Source: SCN-70-22 sp046327755 (GTDB lineage: Bacteria > Gemmatimonadota > Gemmatimonadetes > Gemmatimonadales > Gemmatimonadaceae). From it: a stretch of 64,000 nt of DNA. The DNA lies in assembly GCA_046327755.1 (NCBI GenBank), contig JAXLXW010000010.1, positions 62,001 to 126,000 of the forward strand, read 5' to 3'. Below, one piece after another: positions 8,775 through 16,677 of the stretch. Position 1 is the stretch's first letter. Each line of letters opens with the position of its first letter. The notes beneath the pieces were generated by a model. The model saw only the letters and a program-made list of their open reading frames with translations. It ran no database searches and was not told the origin of the DNA. A program made the position numbers and the translations under genes.

Positions 8775-9161
8775 ATGACGCGCCTTCGCTTCCTCCTCGC
8801 CCTCGTTGCCGTCCTCTTTGCCGGGACCGTCCCCGCATCGCTCGCCGCCCAGTCGAAGGGGATCGACGTGACCGGCAAGTGGGCCTTTGCCGTCACCACG
8901 GAGAACGGGACCGGCTACCCGACGGTCACGCTCAAGCAGGACGGGGAGAAGGTCACCGGCACGTACGAGTCGCAGCGCCTGGGCTCGCGCGCCGTCGAAG
9001 GGACCGTGAAGGGCGACACGATCAAGTTCGCGATGAAGGGAGCCGACGGGATGCCTGACTTCGAGTTCAGCGGCGTCCTGGTCGACAAGGACAACATGAA
9101 GGGGACCCTCGAGATGGGTGGCATGGGGAGCGCCTCCTTCACCGGCAAGCGCGCGCCGTAA
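8775..9161 (+). CDS. small secreted lipocalin-like beta protein of unknown function
   Basis: A 128-residue protein with a clear signal peptide (MTRLRFLLALVAVLFAGTVPASLAA, cleavage near 25). The mature part alternates short hydrophobic strands with charged turns: GKWAFAVTT, YPTVTLKQDG, KVTGTYESQ, AVEGTVKGD, IKFAMKG and MKGTLEMGG. This is the pattern of small single-domain lipocalin-like or beta-barrel proteins that are common as hypotheticals in soil bacteria. No catalytic motif or cysteine is visible. The start at 8775 was chosen for the signal peptide; the leader before it is C- and T-rich without a Shine-Dalgarno sequence. It sits between the catabolic operon and a MATE pump and is not obviously tied to either. 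Confidence 0.75.
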   Translation: MTRLRFLLALVAVLFAGTVPASLAAQSKGIDVTGKWAFAVTTENGTGYPTVTLKQDGEKVTGTYESQRLGSRAVEGTVKGDTIKFAMKGADGMPDFEFSGVLVDKDNMKGTLEMGGMGSASFTGKRAP

Positions 9162-9184
9162 CCGTCGACGGGCGCCACCCCCTC

Positions 9185-10612
9185 ATGAGCGCTTCGCCGA
9201 CCTCCGCTGCCCGCGGCAAGGACGCCTTCGACCGCGGGATCGTCGAAGGGCCGCTCCTCCCCGCGGTCTGGCGCATTGCCTGGCCCACGATGCTGCAGAA
9301 CGTCATTGGCGGCCTGCAGGGGGTCATCGACCACGCCCTCGTGGGGCACTATGTCGGCTACGCCGGCAACGCCGCGATCGGCGTCTCGCTCCAGATCTAC
9401 CTCGTCGTCATCGCCTTCATCTCGTCGCTCTTCATCGGGATGAGCGTGCTGGTGGCGCGATTCGCCGGGGCGCGTGACACGGATCGCGTCAATCGCACGG
9501 TGCTGCAGGCCTTCCTCGTCGCGGTCGGGCTCTCGCTTGGCGTGCTGGCGCCGATCGGCTACTTCGCGGCGCCGCACCTCCTCACGCTCGTCAACGCGGC
9601 CCCCAACGTCAGTGCCGAAGCGCTCCCCTTCCTGCGCATCATGTTCGTCTTCGGCGTGGGGATGCTCCTCTTCTACATGGTGGGCGGGGCGCTGCGCTCC
9701 GCGGGTGACGCGCGGACGCCGCTCCGGTTAGGCGTCGCGCTCACCGCGCTCAACATCACGTTCAACGTCATCCTCATTCAGGGACTTGGCCCCATCCCGG
9801 CCCTCGGGACCAAGGGGGCGGCGATCGGGACGGCGATGGCGACGGGGAGCATCGCCCTCTACTCGGCGTACAAGCTCTGGAGCGGGACGTGGGTGGTGCG
9901 CTTCCCACGCGGCGACGGCTTCCGCATCGAATGGGACATTGTGCGCGCGCTGTTCCGATTCGGCCTGCCCAGCGGCGTGCAGGGGGTCGCGATGAACGTG
10001 GGCGGCGTCATGCTCCTGGGCTTCATCGGATCGCTCGCCACGAGCGGGCAGGCGCAAGCGGCGTACGCCGTGGGGTACACCGAGCTCTTTTCGTTCATCA
10101 CGTGGACCTCCACCGGCCTCACCGGGGCGGTGGCGACGGTCGCAGGGCAGAGCCTGGGCTCCGGCGACGCCGACCGCGCGGAGCGCTCGGCGTTCGAGGC
10201 GGCCCGCATCGCGGCGGTCGGCGCGTCGTGCATCGGCCTTCTCTTCCTCCTGATACCGCGCCAGCTGCTCGCCCTCTTCGGGATGAACGACCCCGAAGTC
10301 GTCGCGCTGGGCGTGCAGTTGCTGCGCTACCTGAGCATCTCCGGTGTCTTCATCGCCGTCGCACTCACATATACCGGCGGGCTGCAGGGGACGGGCGATA
10401 CACGGTCGCCGCTGTACATCTCCATCGTGTCGCAGATCCTGATTCCGCTGGGGATCTGTTGGGTCGTGCAGCGCTTCTCCACGCTCGACCCGTGGGACAT
10501 CTGGCGCGCGATCCTCGCTGGGCACGTGACGCGCTGCGTCCTCTCGATCTGGCGCTTCCGCCAGGGGCGCTGGCGCAACATCACCGTCGACATCCGTCCG
10601 TCGCACGCCTGA
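9185..10612 (+). CDS. MATE family multidrug / metabolite efflux transporter
   Basis: A 475-residue inner-membrane antiporter with the MATE layout of about 12 hydrophobic helices in two similar halves. The first half opens with the family-type segment RIAWPTMLQNVIGGLQGVID and then VLVARFAGARD; the second half repeats this with GLPSGVQGVAMNVGG and ATVAGQSLG. These proteins export cationic drugs or metabolites in exchange for Na+ or H+. The gene starts 24 bases after the small secreted protein gene, with a C-rich leader and no Shine-Dalgarno sequence, so it may be co-transcribed with it. No regulator is adjacent. Substrate is not predictable. Confidence 0.92.
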   Translation: MSASPTSAARGKDAFDRGIVEGPLLPAVWRIAWPTMLQNVIGGLQGVIDHALVGHYVGYAGNAAIGVSLQIYLVVIAFISSLFIGMSVLVARFAGARDTDRVNRTVLQAFLVAVGLSLGVLAPIGYFAAPHLLTLVNAAPNVSAEALPFLRIMFVFGVGMLLFYMVGGALRSAGDARTPLRLGVALTALNITFNVILIQGLGPIPALGTKGAAIGTAMATGSIALYSAYKLWSGTWVVRFPRGDGFRIEWDIVRALFRFGLPSGVQGVAMNVGGVMLLGFIGSLATSGQAQAAYAVGYTELFSFITWTSTGLTGAVATVAGQSLGSGDADRAERSAFEAARIAAVGASCIGLLFLLIPRQLLALFGMNDPEVVALGVQLLRYLSISGVFIAVALTYTGGLQGTGDTRSPLYISIVSQILIPLGICWVVQRFSTLDPWDIWRAILAGHVTRCVLSIWRFRQGRWRNITVDIRPSHA

Positions 10613-10706
10613 CCTGGGGCGTGCGGCCCGCACGCCGGCGCGGGGCGTCTGCGCCGAACGCCAGAGGTTGCTTGCCGACCGGCGGCGCGCCTTGCACTGT
10701 GGCGGC

Positions 10707-11690
10707 ATGCAGACACGCTTTGGGTTCACGCTGATGTCCCTCGCCGAGTTCGAGGGGTGGATGGCGCGACAGCAGGTCGCGCGCACGGTGCTCACCCTGC
10801 AGCAGCACCACACGTGGTCGCCGAACTACGGGTCGTTCACCGGGGGCAACCACTTCGAGCTGCAGCAGGGGATGAAGCACCATCACGTCGTCAACAACGG
10901 ATGGGGCGACATCGGGCAGCACTTCACGACCTTCCCGGACGGGATGGTGATGACGGGGCGCCCGCTGGAGCAAACGCCAGCCTGCATCAAGGGGAACAAC
11001 GCCAACGCGATCTGCGTCGAGCACCTCGGCAACTTCGACACGGGGCGCGACCGGATGTCGCCGGCGCATCGCGACACGATCATCCGGTTCAGCGCGGCGG
11101 TGTGCAAGCGCTTCGCGATCCCGGTGAACGCCGATCGCGTCGTGTACCATCACTGGTTCCACCTGGATACCGGGGCGCGCACCAACGGCACGGGGAACAC
11201 CAAGACGTGTCCCGGCACCGCCTTCTTCGGCGGGAACCTGGTGGAGAATGCGCAGCGCTCGTTCTACCCGCTCGTGCGCGCGGCGATGCCGGGGCGTGCG
11301 GCTCCGCCGCCGCCGCCGCCGGCCGGGATGACGTACGGCAGCGTGAACGCGCCAACCCTCAACGTGCGCTCCGGTCCCGGCGCCTCGTTCGACAAGGTGA
11401 ACACGGTGGTCATGGGGAGCGTGCTGCGCGTCTTCGAGTCGCGTGACGGGTGGCTCAAGGTCTCCGCGGGGCGCGACGAGTGGGTGTCGGAGCGCTTCGT
11501 CACGCCGGTGGAACGGGCGACGGTGCGCAGCGACACGCTCAACGTGCGCAACGGTCCCGCGGCGACATCGACCAAGCTCGCGGCGCTCGCCAAGGGGCAG
11601 GAAGTCTTCGTGCACGAGCGGCAGGACGGATGGTGCCGCATCGGCTCCGAGCAGCGATGGGTCAAGGAGGAGTTCCTCACCCTCGCCTGA
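10707..11690 (+). CDS. peptidoglycan-recognition-type N-acetylmuramoyl-L-alanine amidase with two SH3b domains
   Basis: A 327-residue protein. The N-terminal amidase_2/PGRP domain (about 25-195) contains the zinc-site candidates H34/H35 (QQHHTWSP), H148/H149 (VYHHWFH) and the cysteine in KTCPGT. The segment NGWGDIGQHFTTFPDGMVM is typical of Firmicutes and phage-type amidases. A proline stretch (about 200-206) links it to two SH3b domains (about 211-265 and 268-327), each carrying a TLNVRSGP or TLNVRNGP strand, expected to bind cell walls. Oddly, there is no signal peptide: the most natural ATG at 10707 begins MQTRFGFTL, and the upstream extension to 10668 is not hydrophobic. This suggests phage-style release, or a role on internalised wall fragments. 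The stop is 40 bases from the convergent DUF5916 gene. Confidence 0.88.
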   Translation: MQTRFGFTLMSLAEFEGWMARQQVARTVLTLQQHHTWSPNYGSFTGGNHFELQQGMKHHHVVNNGWGDIGQHFTTFPDGMVMTGRPLEQTPACIKGNNANAICVEHLGNFDTGRDRMSPAHRDTIIRFSAAVCKRFAIPVNADRVVYHHWFHLDTGARTNGTGNTKTCPGTAFFGGNLVENAQRSFYPLVRAAMPGRAAPPPPPPAGMTYGSVNAPTLNVRSGPGASFDKVNTVVMGSVLRVFESRDGWLKVSAGRDEWVSERFVTPVERATVRSDTLNVRNGPAATSTKLAALAKGQEVFVHERQDGWCRIGSEQRWVKEEFLTLA

Positions 11691-11729
11691 GTGGTGGGCG
11701 GCGCGGCCGCCGCGCACGTCTCGCCGAGC

Positions 11730-14369
11730 CTAACGATCGAACCAGTACGCCATCTTCACCAGGAAGGTGTTGTCCGGGTGCAGGGCGAAGAGGTCGCGGT
11801 AGTCGCGTCCCCACGACTGCCGCCGGTCGATATCCGATGCGTCCTGGCGTCCCTGCGTCCAGACCAGGAAGAGCGTCGAACCCGGGCGGTACTCCCAGCG
11901 GACGACGGTGTTGGTGCGGAGCTGCGTGTATCGGAACGACGACGAGGCATCGGGAGGCGGGACGTACGGGCGGAAGCGATCGTGGTAGGCGTCGGCGCCG
12001 GGGGTGCTGCTGATCTCGCGCACGTTGTCGTAGTGCCCCGTCGACGTGAACGGCTCACCGTAGAACTCGAACGACAGGTTGGGTGTCGCGGTGTAGTTCA
12101 CCCGCGTGCTCATCGAGACGGTGCGCTGGTCCAGATGGGCAAAGGTGAAGTGCGTGGCGCCCTGATGGTCGGCGAAGTTGCCGTACCACTGTGTGTTGTC
12201 GTGCTGCTGCGAGTGGTTGAGCTGGAGTCCGGCCTGCAGGCGTGTGGAGACTCGCAGGTTGAGGTACGGCGAGAGTGACGTGCCATAGGAGGTCCCCTCG
12301 TCGGTGAGGCGCATGTTGACCCACATCCCCCCCGAGACGGTGCGTCGGCTGTCGGTGTTGACGCCGCCCCACGGGTAGAAGCCGGCCGACTGCCGCAGCA
12401 CCGGCCCCCCGCGCGTGCAGCGGTCGCAATAGCTCGGCGTGAGCCCGGCAAACGTGCCGCCCAGGTGCACGTCCCAGTTGTTGTTGAGCCCCATGTGGCC
12501 GTTGACGTTCACGGCGTTGTCCAGCCGAGTGCCTGACGTGTTCCAGCGCTCCCAGTGGTTGGCGTTGAGCTGCGCCCACCGGTAGATGCCGCGCGCGTTG
12601 CGGAAGGCGAGCGCCGCCCAGGTGCTCCAGTCCGTGATGTCGGCACGGCGCAGGAAGCCGATGTCGTTCACCTCGAACCCGGCGGACTGCCTGACGAGCG
12701 ACGTCTCGAAGCGCGTGATCCCGCCGCCGTACTTCCCGAACTTGAGTTGCTCGGCGTGTCCGCTGAGCGCGGTGCGCGACGAGTCGACCGCGATATCGTC
12801 GCCGGGCTGCTGGTAGTAGTGCACGGGGCTGCGTTGCGTGCGCCAGATGGCCTCGCGAGAGCCGGCCACGCGCGAGGCCGTGACCTGTGCGTTGAACTCG
12901 TACTCGCCGTTGTGAAAGCGGCTGCGGGCGGTGGCGCCGCCTGCATAGGCGCTGGCGTGCAGGAAGGGCGTGCTCAGGGCATCGAGCGAGCGATTGACCG
13001 CCGTCCCGATGATCGAGACGCCGGCGTTTCCGCCGCGCAGGTCCTGCTGGGCGCGGAGGACGGCGTAGTTGGTGCGCGGCTCCACCACGCGCGCCTGCGC
13101 CCCGTTCACCTGTTCGGTCATCGCCTCGAGCAGGCCGAAGGCGAGTCCGCCCTTCGTGCGCCCGGTGAGCTTGGCGGCCGCGGCGATCGGCGTCGAGGTC
13201 GGCGTGCTCTCGTCGCCGTACTGGTCGCGTAGCACGGGAGAGCGACCGATGCGACGCGAGTAGAAGAGCCCCTCGTTGGTGCTGCAGTCGACGACGATGT
13301 AGCAGTTGAGCTGGAACTGATACAGGCCGGTCCCTTCGACAAAGAAGGGGCGGCGTTCGCTCTGGAAGACCTCGAACGCCGAGAGGTTCAGCACCGCGGG
13401 GTCGGCTTCCACCTGCCCGAAGTCCGGGTTGACGGTGGCGTCGAGCGTCACGTTCGGCGTGAGCCCGAGCTTGACGTCACCGCCGATCTCGACGTCCTGG
13501 CCGCGCGCATACGGGTCGTTAGGCTTCACGCGCTGCACGTTCTTGGTGACGAGGTAGGGCGTGACCTCGAGGCGCCGGGCGCTCGTGATGCCGGCGATCC
13601 CCGTCAGGCGTCCCAGCTGCGAGACGAGCCCGTTGCGCGTGGGGACGTACGCCGGCCATGCGACCCGCTCGCGATACCGCTCGATGTCACGCCAGATGCC
13701 GAAGCCGAAGGTGTGCTCGCTGGCCGGGGCGTAGCGCAGTTGCGAGAGCGGAATGCGATACTCGGCCGTCCATCCCAGCGAGTCGACGGCCGTCGCCACG
13801 TCCCAGATCCCGTTCCACGACTCGTCCTCGTCGGTGTCGTTGCTCATCGCGAAGTCGCGCTTGACCCCGTCCGGATTCACCGCCAGCTCGAAGCCGGAGC
13901 GCTTGTCGTCGTACGAGTCGATGAGGAGCTTGATCTGGTCCGAGGGCCCGCGCACGTCGCGCCGCGAGAGCGCGTGCATGATGCTGTCGGGGTGCGGATC
14001 GAACATGCGAACGAACACGTAGAGGTTCCGCGCGTCGAACGCGACCTGGAACTCCGTCCTGAAGCGGGGATCGGCGTCGACCTTGGGTTCGAACTGGCGG
14101 AAGTCGGAGACGCGCGGCGCCGCGAGCCAGACGGCATCATCACCCACGCCGTCGATGCGCAGTGGCTGCGCGGCTCGCACCGCCATGGCCGTCGCGACGG
14201 TCGCGGCATGCACGGTAGAGCGGGGATTGCGCACTGCCGGCGACCGCCCCGCGAGCGCGACCTCGCGCACCGTCGAGTCCTGCGCGTGCGAGACACGGGA
14301 GACCAGAGGCAGCGCGGCGACGACGACACGCGCAGCGACGGCAGCATAGGCTTGAAACGCGAACTTCAC
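11730..14369 (-). CDS. exported CBM9-like / DUF5916 outer-membrane beta-barrel protein
   Basis: An 879-residue exported protein. After a signal peptide ending near SRVSHAQ comes a carbohydrate-binding-module-9-like sandwich (RIDGVGDDAVWLAAPRVSDF onward to about residue 250) and then the long DUF5916 barrel-like region ending WFDR. Segments such as LRYAPASEHTFGFGIWRDIE and DFGQVEADPAVLNLSAFE, FQSERRPFFVEG are family hallmarks. I chose the GTG at 14369 because GGAG stands about eight bases upstream and it opens the signal peptide; the frame continues upstream without features. The likely role is binding or passage of carbohydrate or organic ligands at the outer membrane; no enzyme activity is established for the family. 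It is divergent from the amidohydrolase at 14552. Its TAG stop lies in a GTTAGG motif. Confidence 0.87.
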   Translation of the reverse strand: MKFAFQAYAAVAARVVVAALPLVSRVSHAQDSTVREVALAGRSPAVRNPRSTVHAATVATAMAVRAAQPLRIDGVGDDAVWLAAPRVSDFRQFEPKVDADPRFRTEFQVAFDARNLYVFVRMFDPHPDSIMHALSRRDVRGPSDQIKLLIDSYDDKRSGFELAVNPDGVKRDFAMSNDTDEDESWNGIWDVATAVDSLGWTAEYRIPLSQLRYAPASEHTFGFGIWRDIERYRERVAWPAYVPTRNGLVSQLGRLTGIAGITSARRLEVTPYLVTKNVQRVKPNDPYARGQDVEIGGDVKLGLTPNVTLDATVNPDFGQVEADPAVLNLSAFEVFQSERRPFFVEGTGLYQFQLNCYIVVDCSTNEGLFYSRRIGRSPVLRDQYGDESTPTSTPIAAAAKLTGRTKGGLAFGLLEAMTEQVNGAQARVVEPRTNYAVLRAQQDLRGGNAGVSIIGTAVNRSLDALSTPFLHASAYAGGATARSRFHNGEYEFNAQVTASRVAGSREAIWRTQRSPVHYYQQPGDDIAVDSSRTALSGHAEQLKFGKYGGGITRFETSLVRQSAGFEVNDIGFLRRADITDWSTWAALAFRNARGIYRWAQLNANHWERWNTSGTRLDNAVNVNGHMGLNNNWDVHLGGTFAGLTPSYCDRCTRGGPVLRQSAGFYPWGGVNTDSRRTVSGGMWVNMRLTDEGTSYGTSLSPYLNLRVSTRLQAGLQLNHSQQHDNTQWYGNFADHQGATHFTFAHLDQRTVSMSTRVNYTATPNLSFEFYGEPFTSTGHYDNVREISSTPGADAYHDRFRPYVPPPDASSSFRYTQLRTNTVVRWEYRPGSTLFLVWTQGRQDASDIDRRQSWGRDYRDLFALHPDNTFLVKMAYWFDR

Positions 14370-14435
14370 GGGGAGCACTCCACGAACGGCGACCGCGGTT
14401 GGACACGAGAACACGCGAATTGGTTGGAGATGCTT

Positions 14436-14454
14436 GCCGCGCATCGTGCGCGGC
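14436..14454. promoter_or_regulatory. perfect 8-bp inverted repeat between divergent genes
   Basis: GCCGCGCA and TGCGCGGC are separated by TCG in the 182-bp gap between the divergent DUF5916 gene and the exported amidohydrolase. Both genes could be controlled from here. It may be an operator or simply a GC-rich hairpin; no clear -10 element is visible beside it. Confidence 0.35.
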
Positions 14455-14551
14455 GTCATGCTCCTGCGCGCAACGGTTCGTCCCGCGGGGATGAGACGTC
14501 GCATCTCTCGCGGTTGCCATGTGTTGCACCTGACGCCATTCCACTCGTCCC

Positions 14552-15805
14552 ATGACGCTTCGTCACGTCGTCGCCTGGTCGGCAGTCCTCGTCGGATGCT
14601 GCGCCCTCGCCGTCTCTTCACGACTTGCAGCAGCGCAGGGCACGACGCGCGCCTTCACCGGCGTGCGCCTGATCGACGGGACCGATCGTCCCCCGGTTGC
14701 GAACGCGACCATCGTCGTGACGAACGGACGCATCGTGGCCGCAGGCCCTGCCGCGCGCGTGGCGGTGCCGGCAGGTGCGGAGCGTATTGCGCTCGACGGC
14801 AAGGTCGTGATTCCGGGGTTGGTCAACGCGCACGGGCACGTGAACGGCGCGCGCGACCTCGACACGTATGCCGCCTACGGCGTCACGACGGTCTACTCAC
14901 TCGGCGGCGAACCCGCCGATGTTTTCGCGGCGCGGCGGTCGCAGGAGTCGGCGTCGCTGGCGCGCGCCCGTGTCTTCGTCGCGGGGCCGGTGATCACCGC
15001 CACCAACCCCGACGAGGCGCGGGCGCAGGTGGCGGACGTCGCGGCGCAGCACGTCGACATCGCCAAGATCCGCGTCGACGACAACCTCGGCACCGTCGCC
15101 AAGATGCCGCCCGACGTCTATCGCGTGGTCATCGACGAATCCCACAAGCACGGATTGCGCCTGGCGGCGCACCTTTTCTACCTCGGTGACGCGAAGTCGC
15201 TGCTCGCGGCGGGCGCCGACCTCGTCGCCCACAGCATTCGCGACGCGGCCGTGGATGCGGAAGTCATCGCCCAGTTGAAGCAGCGGCGCGTCTGCGTGAG
15301 CCCGACGCTCATGCGCGAGGTGTCGACCTTCGTCTACGAGTCCACTCCCGACTTCTTCCGGGACTCGCTCTTCCTCACGCACGCCAACCGCGCCTGGATG
15401 GCGACGCTGCAGGAACCGGCGCGCCAGGAGGCGATGCGCAAGAGCCCGGCGGCGCAGCGCTACAAGGCGGCACTCGACGTCGCCAGCCGCAACCTGAAGA
15501 CGCTCGCCGATGCGGGGGTGACCATCGCCATGGGGACCGACACCGGCCCGGCGGGGCGCTTCCAGGGATACTTCGAGCTGATGGAACTCGAGCTGATGGC
15601 CAAGGCGGGGCTGACGCCCCGGCAGGTCCTGGCCGCCGCCACGCGCGATGCCGCGCGCTGCATGCAGCTCGATCGCGACCTCGGGACCATCGAGGCGGGG
15701 AAGTGGGGCGACTTCGTGGTGCTGGACGCCGACCCGCTGACCGACATCTCCAACGTGCGGCGTATCCACTCGGTGTGGATCGCCGGCAACAAGGTCCAGC
15801 GTTAG
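14552..15805 (+). CDS. exported amidohydrolase, imidazolonepropionase/prolidase-like
   Basis: A 417-residue periplasmic or secreted amidohydrolase. The signal peptide is about residues 1-29 (cleavage after SRLAAAQ). Metal ligands include H94 and H96 in VNAHGHVNG, H207 in LAAHLFY, H227 in LVAHSIRD and an Asp in AMGTDTGPAG near 330. The C-terminal strand IEAGKWGDFVVLDADPLTDI is the usual closing part of this family, which includes Xaa-Pro and Xaa-Arg dipeptidases as well as imidazolonepropionase relatives. It stands alone between divergent and convergent neighbours. The stop TAG is within a palindrome containing GTTAGGC. Dipeptidase activity is the most common finding for exported members, but is not shown here. 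Confidence 0.88.
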   Translation: MTLRHVVAWSAVLVGCCALAVSSRLAAAQGTTRAFTGVRLIDGTDRPPVANATIVVTNGRIVAAGPAARVAVPAGAERIALDGKVVIPGLVNAHGHVNGARDLDTYAAYGVTTVYSLGGEPADVFAARRSQESASLARARVFVAGPVITATNPDEARAQVADVAAQHVDIAKIRVDDNLGTVAKMPPDVYRVVIDESHKHGLRLAAHLFYLGDAKSLLAAGADLVAHSIRDAAVDAEVIAQLKQRRVCVSPTLMREVSTFVYESTPDFFRDSLFLTHANRAWMATLQEPARQEAMRKSPAAQRYKAALDVASRNLKTLADAGVTIAMGTDTGPAGRFQGYFELMELELMAKAGLTPRQVLAAATRDAARCMQLDRDLGTIEAGKWGDFVVLDADPLTDISNVRRIHSVWIAGNKVQR

Positions 15806-15815
15806 GCGCTAACGC
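15799..15815. terminator. short hairpin at convergent gene ends
   Basis: GCGTTAG and CTAACGC pair around a GCG loop and include the TAG stop of the amidohydrolase gene. The ICMT-like gene ends 35 bases further on in the opposite direction. The stem is only 7 bp and no T-run follows, so this is a weak terminator candidate. It is noteworthy because it contains the GTTAGGC motif that recurs across the window. Confidence 0.35.
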
Positions 15816-15849
15816 GCGTCGCCCTTCACACCCCGCGTCCCACCCCGCG

Positions 15850-16323
15850 TCACACCCAGCGCCGCACGCGGCGGCAGTAGTCGAGGTACGCCTCGCCGAA
15901 GCGCTCGGCGAGGTGCCGCTCCTCGCCCGGGATCACGACGGCGTTCATCACGAACAGGACGACCGGAAGGAAGGCGAGCGGCCACGCCGAGTTCATGAGC
16001 GCGGTCCCGCCGAGGTAGAGGAGCGTCAGCCCGACGTACATCGGGTTGCGGGTGAACCGATATGGGCCATCGGTCACCAGCGCCGTCGCCGGACGCCACG
16101 GGAGCGGGGAGGTGCGTGAACGCCTGAAGGCAAGCAGCGCGGGTATCCCCACCAGCCCGAGGGCAAGCAGGACGCCCCCTGCCAGGAGCGAGACCGCACC
16201 CGGAAGGAACGGAACCGGGCGCCATCGCTGCAGCGCGTATCCCCCGACCAGCGGGATCGCATATACGAGTGGTGGGGGGACGTGGGGGCGTGGTCCCCGG
16301 ACGGTGGAAACGTCGGACGTCAT
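15850..16323 (-). CDS. isoprenylcysteine carboxyl methyltransferase-like membrane protein
   Basis: A 157-residue integral membrane protein of the ICMT/PEMT family. Hydrophobic helices occupy about residues 18-70 and 100-125. The SAM-binding core is recognisable in GPYRFTRNPMYVGL (about 90-103) and in the C-terminal EERHLAERFGEAYLDYCRRV (about 133-152), which are the two most conserved blocks of the family. Bacterial members methylate lipids, cysteine-like thiols or unknown membrane substrates using S-adenosylmethionine. The gene converges on the exported amidohydrolase and is divergent from the spermidine-synthase-like gene. No Shine-Dalgarno sequence precedes the ATG at 16323. The substrate is unknown. 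Confidence 0.88.
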   Translation of the reverse strand: MTSDVSTVRGPRPHVPPPLVYAIPLVGGYALQRWRPVPFLPGAVSLLAGGVLLALGLVGIPALLAFRRSRTSPLPWRPATALVTDGPYRFTRNPMYVGLTLLYLGGTALMNSAWPLAFLPVVLFVMNAVVIPGEERHLAERFGEAYLDYCRRVRRWV

Positions 16324-16510
16324 CGGTGGCGCGCAGGACGCGTGGCGAGGGGGAGTCGTCGCGAACGAGGGAGCGTGGCCGAGAGCCCACGGGCCAACGA
16401 TGCGTGCGAGGATAGCGACGACGCCATGTGGCCCGGCACCCTTCGCGGGAGCTTTGCGGCGATCGGAGCCCTGACGCGGGAGGTGGCCCTCTGCCCACGC
16501 GCCCGTGCAG

Positions 16511-16546
16511 AGCGTGGCGAGCGTGGCGAGCGTGGCGAGCGTGGCG
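16511..16546. repeat. 9-bp tandem repeat, four copies
   Basis: The unit AGCGTGGCG is repeated four times without change, followed by a diverged copy. It lies upstream of the spermidine-synthase-like gene. Perfect copies suggest recent slippage. Confidence 0.9.
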
Positions 16547-16639
16547 TGCGCGGCGGCCGGGTGGCCGGGTGGCCAGGGGCGGGACCCGCGATTACGATGC
16601 AGCGCGCGACGCCCCGACTGTCCACCCTCGCTGCGCCTC

Positions 16640-16675
16640 CGCCCCGCCCGCCCCGCCCGCCCCGCCCGCCCCGCC
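16640..16675. repeat. 9-bp tandem repeat, four copies, abutting the start codon
   Basis: The unit CGCCCCGCC is repeated four times and ends two bases before the ATG at 16678. If translation began upstream (ATG at 16597) it would encode a Pro-Pro-Arg repeat. If not, it forms a C-rich leader without a Shine-Dalgarno sequence. Copy-number change here would alter either the N-terminus or the leader length by multiples of three codons or nine bases. Confidence 0.9.
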
Positions 16676-16677
16676 CG

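Larger units (their letters stand above)
16324..16677. other. 354-bp divergent intergenic region with two 9-bp tandem repeats
   Basis: No gene is supported here. The region separates the ICMT-like gene (-) from the spermidine-synthase-like gene (+) and holds two short tandem repeat tracts (16511-16546 and 16640-16675). The frame of the plus-strand gene stays open through it, but the translated part is low-complexity Arg/Gly/Pro. I see no convincing -10/-35 pair. Confidence 0.6.

Noticed and set aside
10618..10636. Hairpin after the MATE gene as a terminator
   Set aside because: Nine paired bases flank a single central base, too tight for a stable RNA hairpin of full length, and no T-run follows.
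16511..16675. Short repeats as a CRISPR-like array
   Set aside because: Units are 9 bp, directly adjacent, with no spacers and no cas genes nearby.
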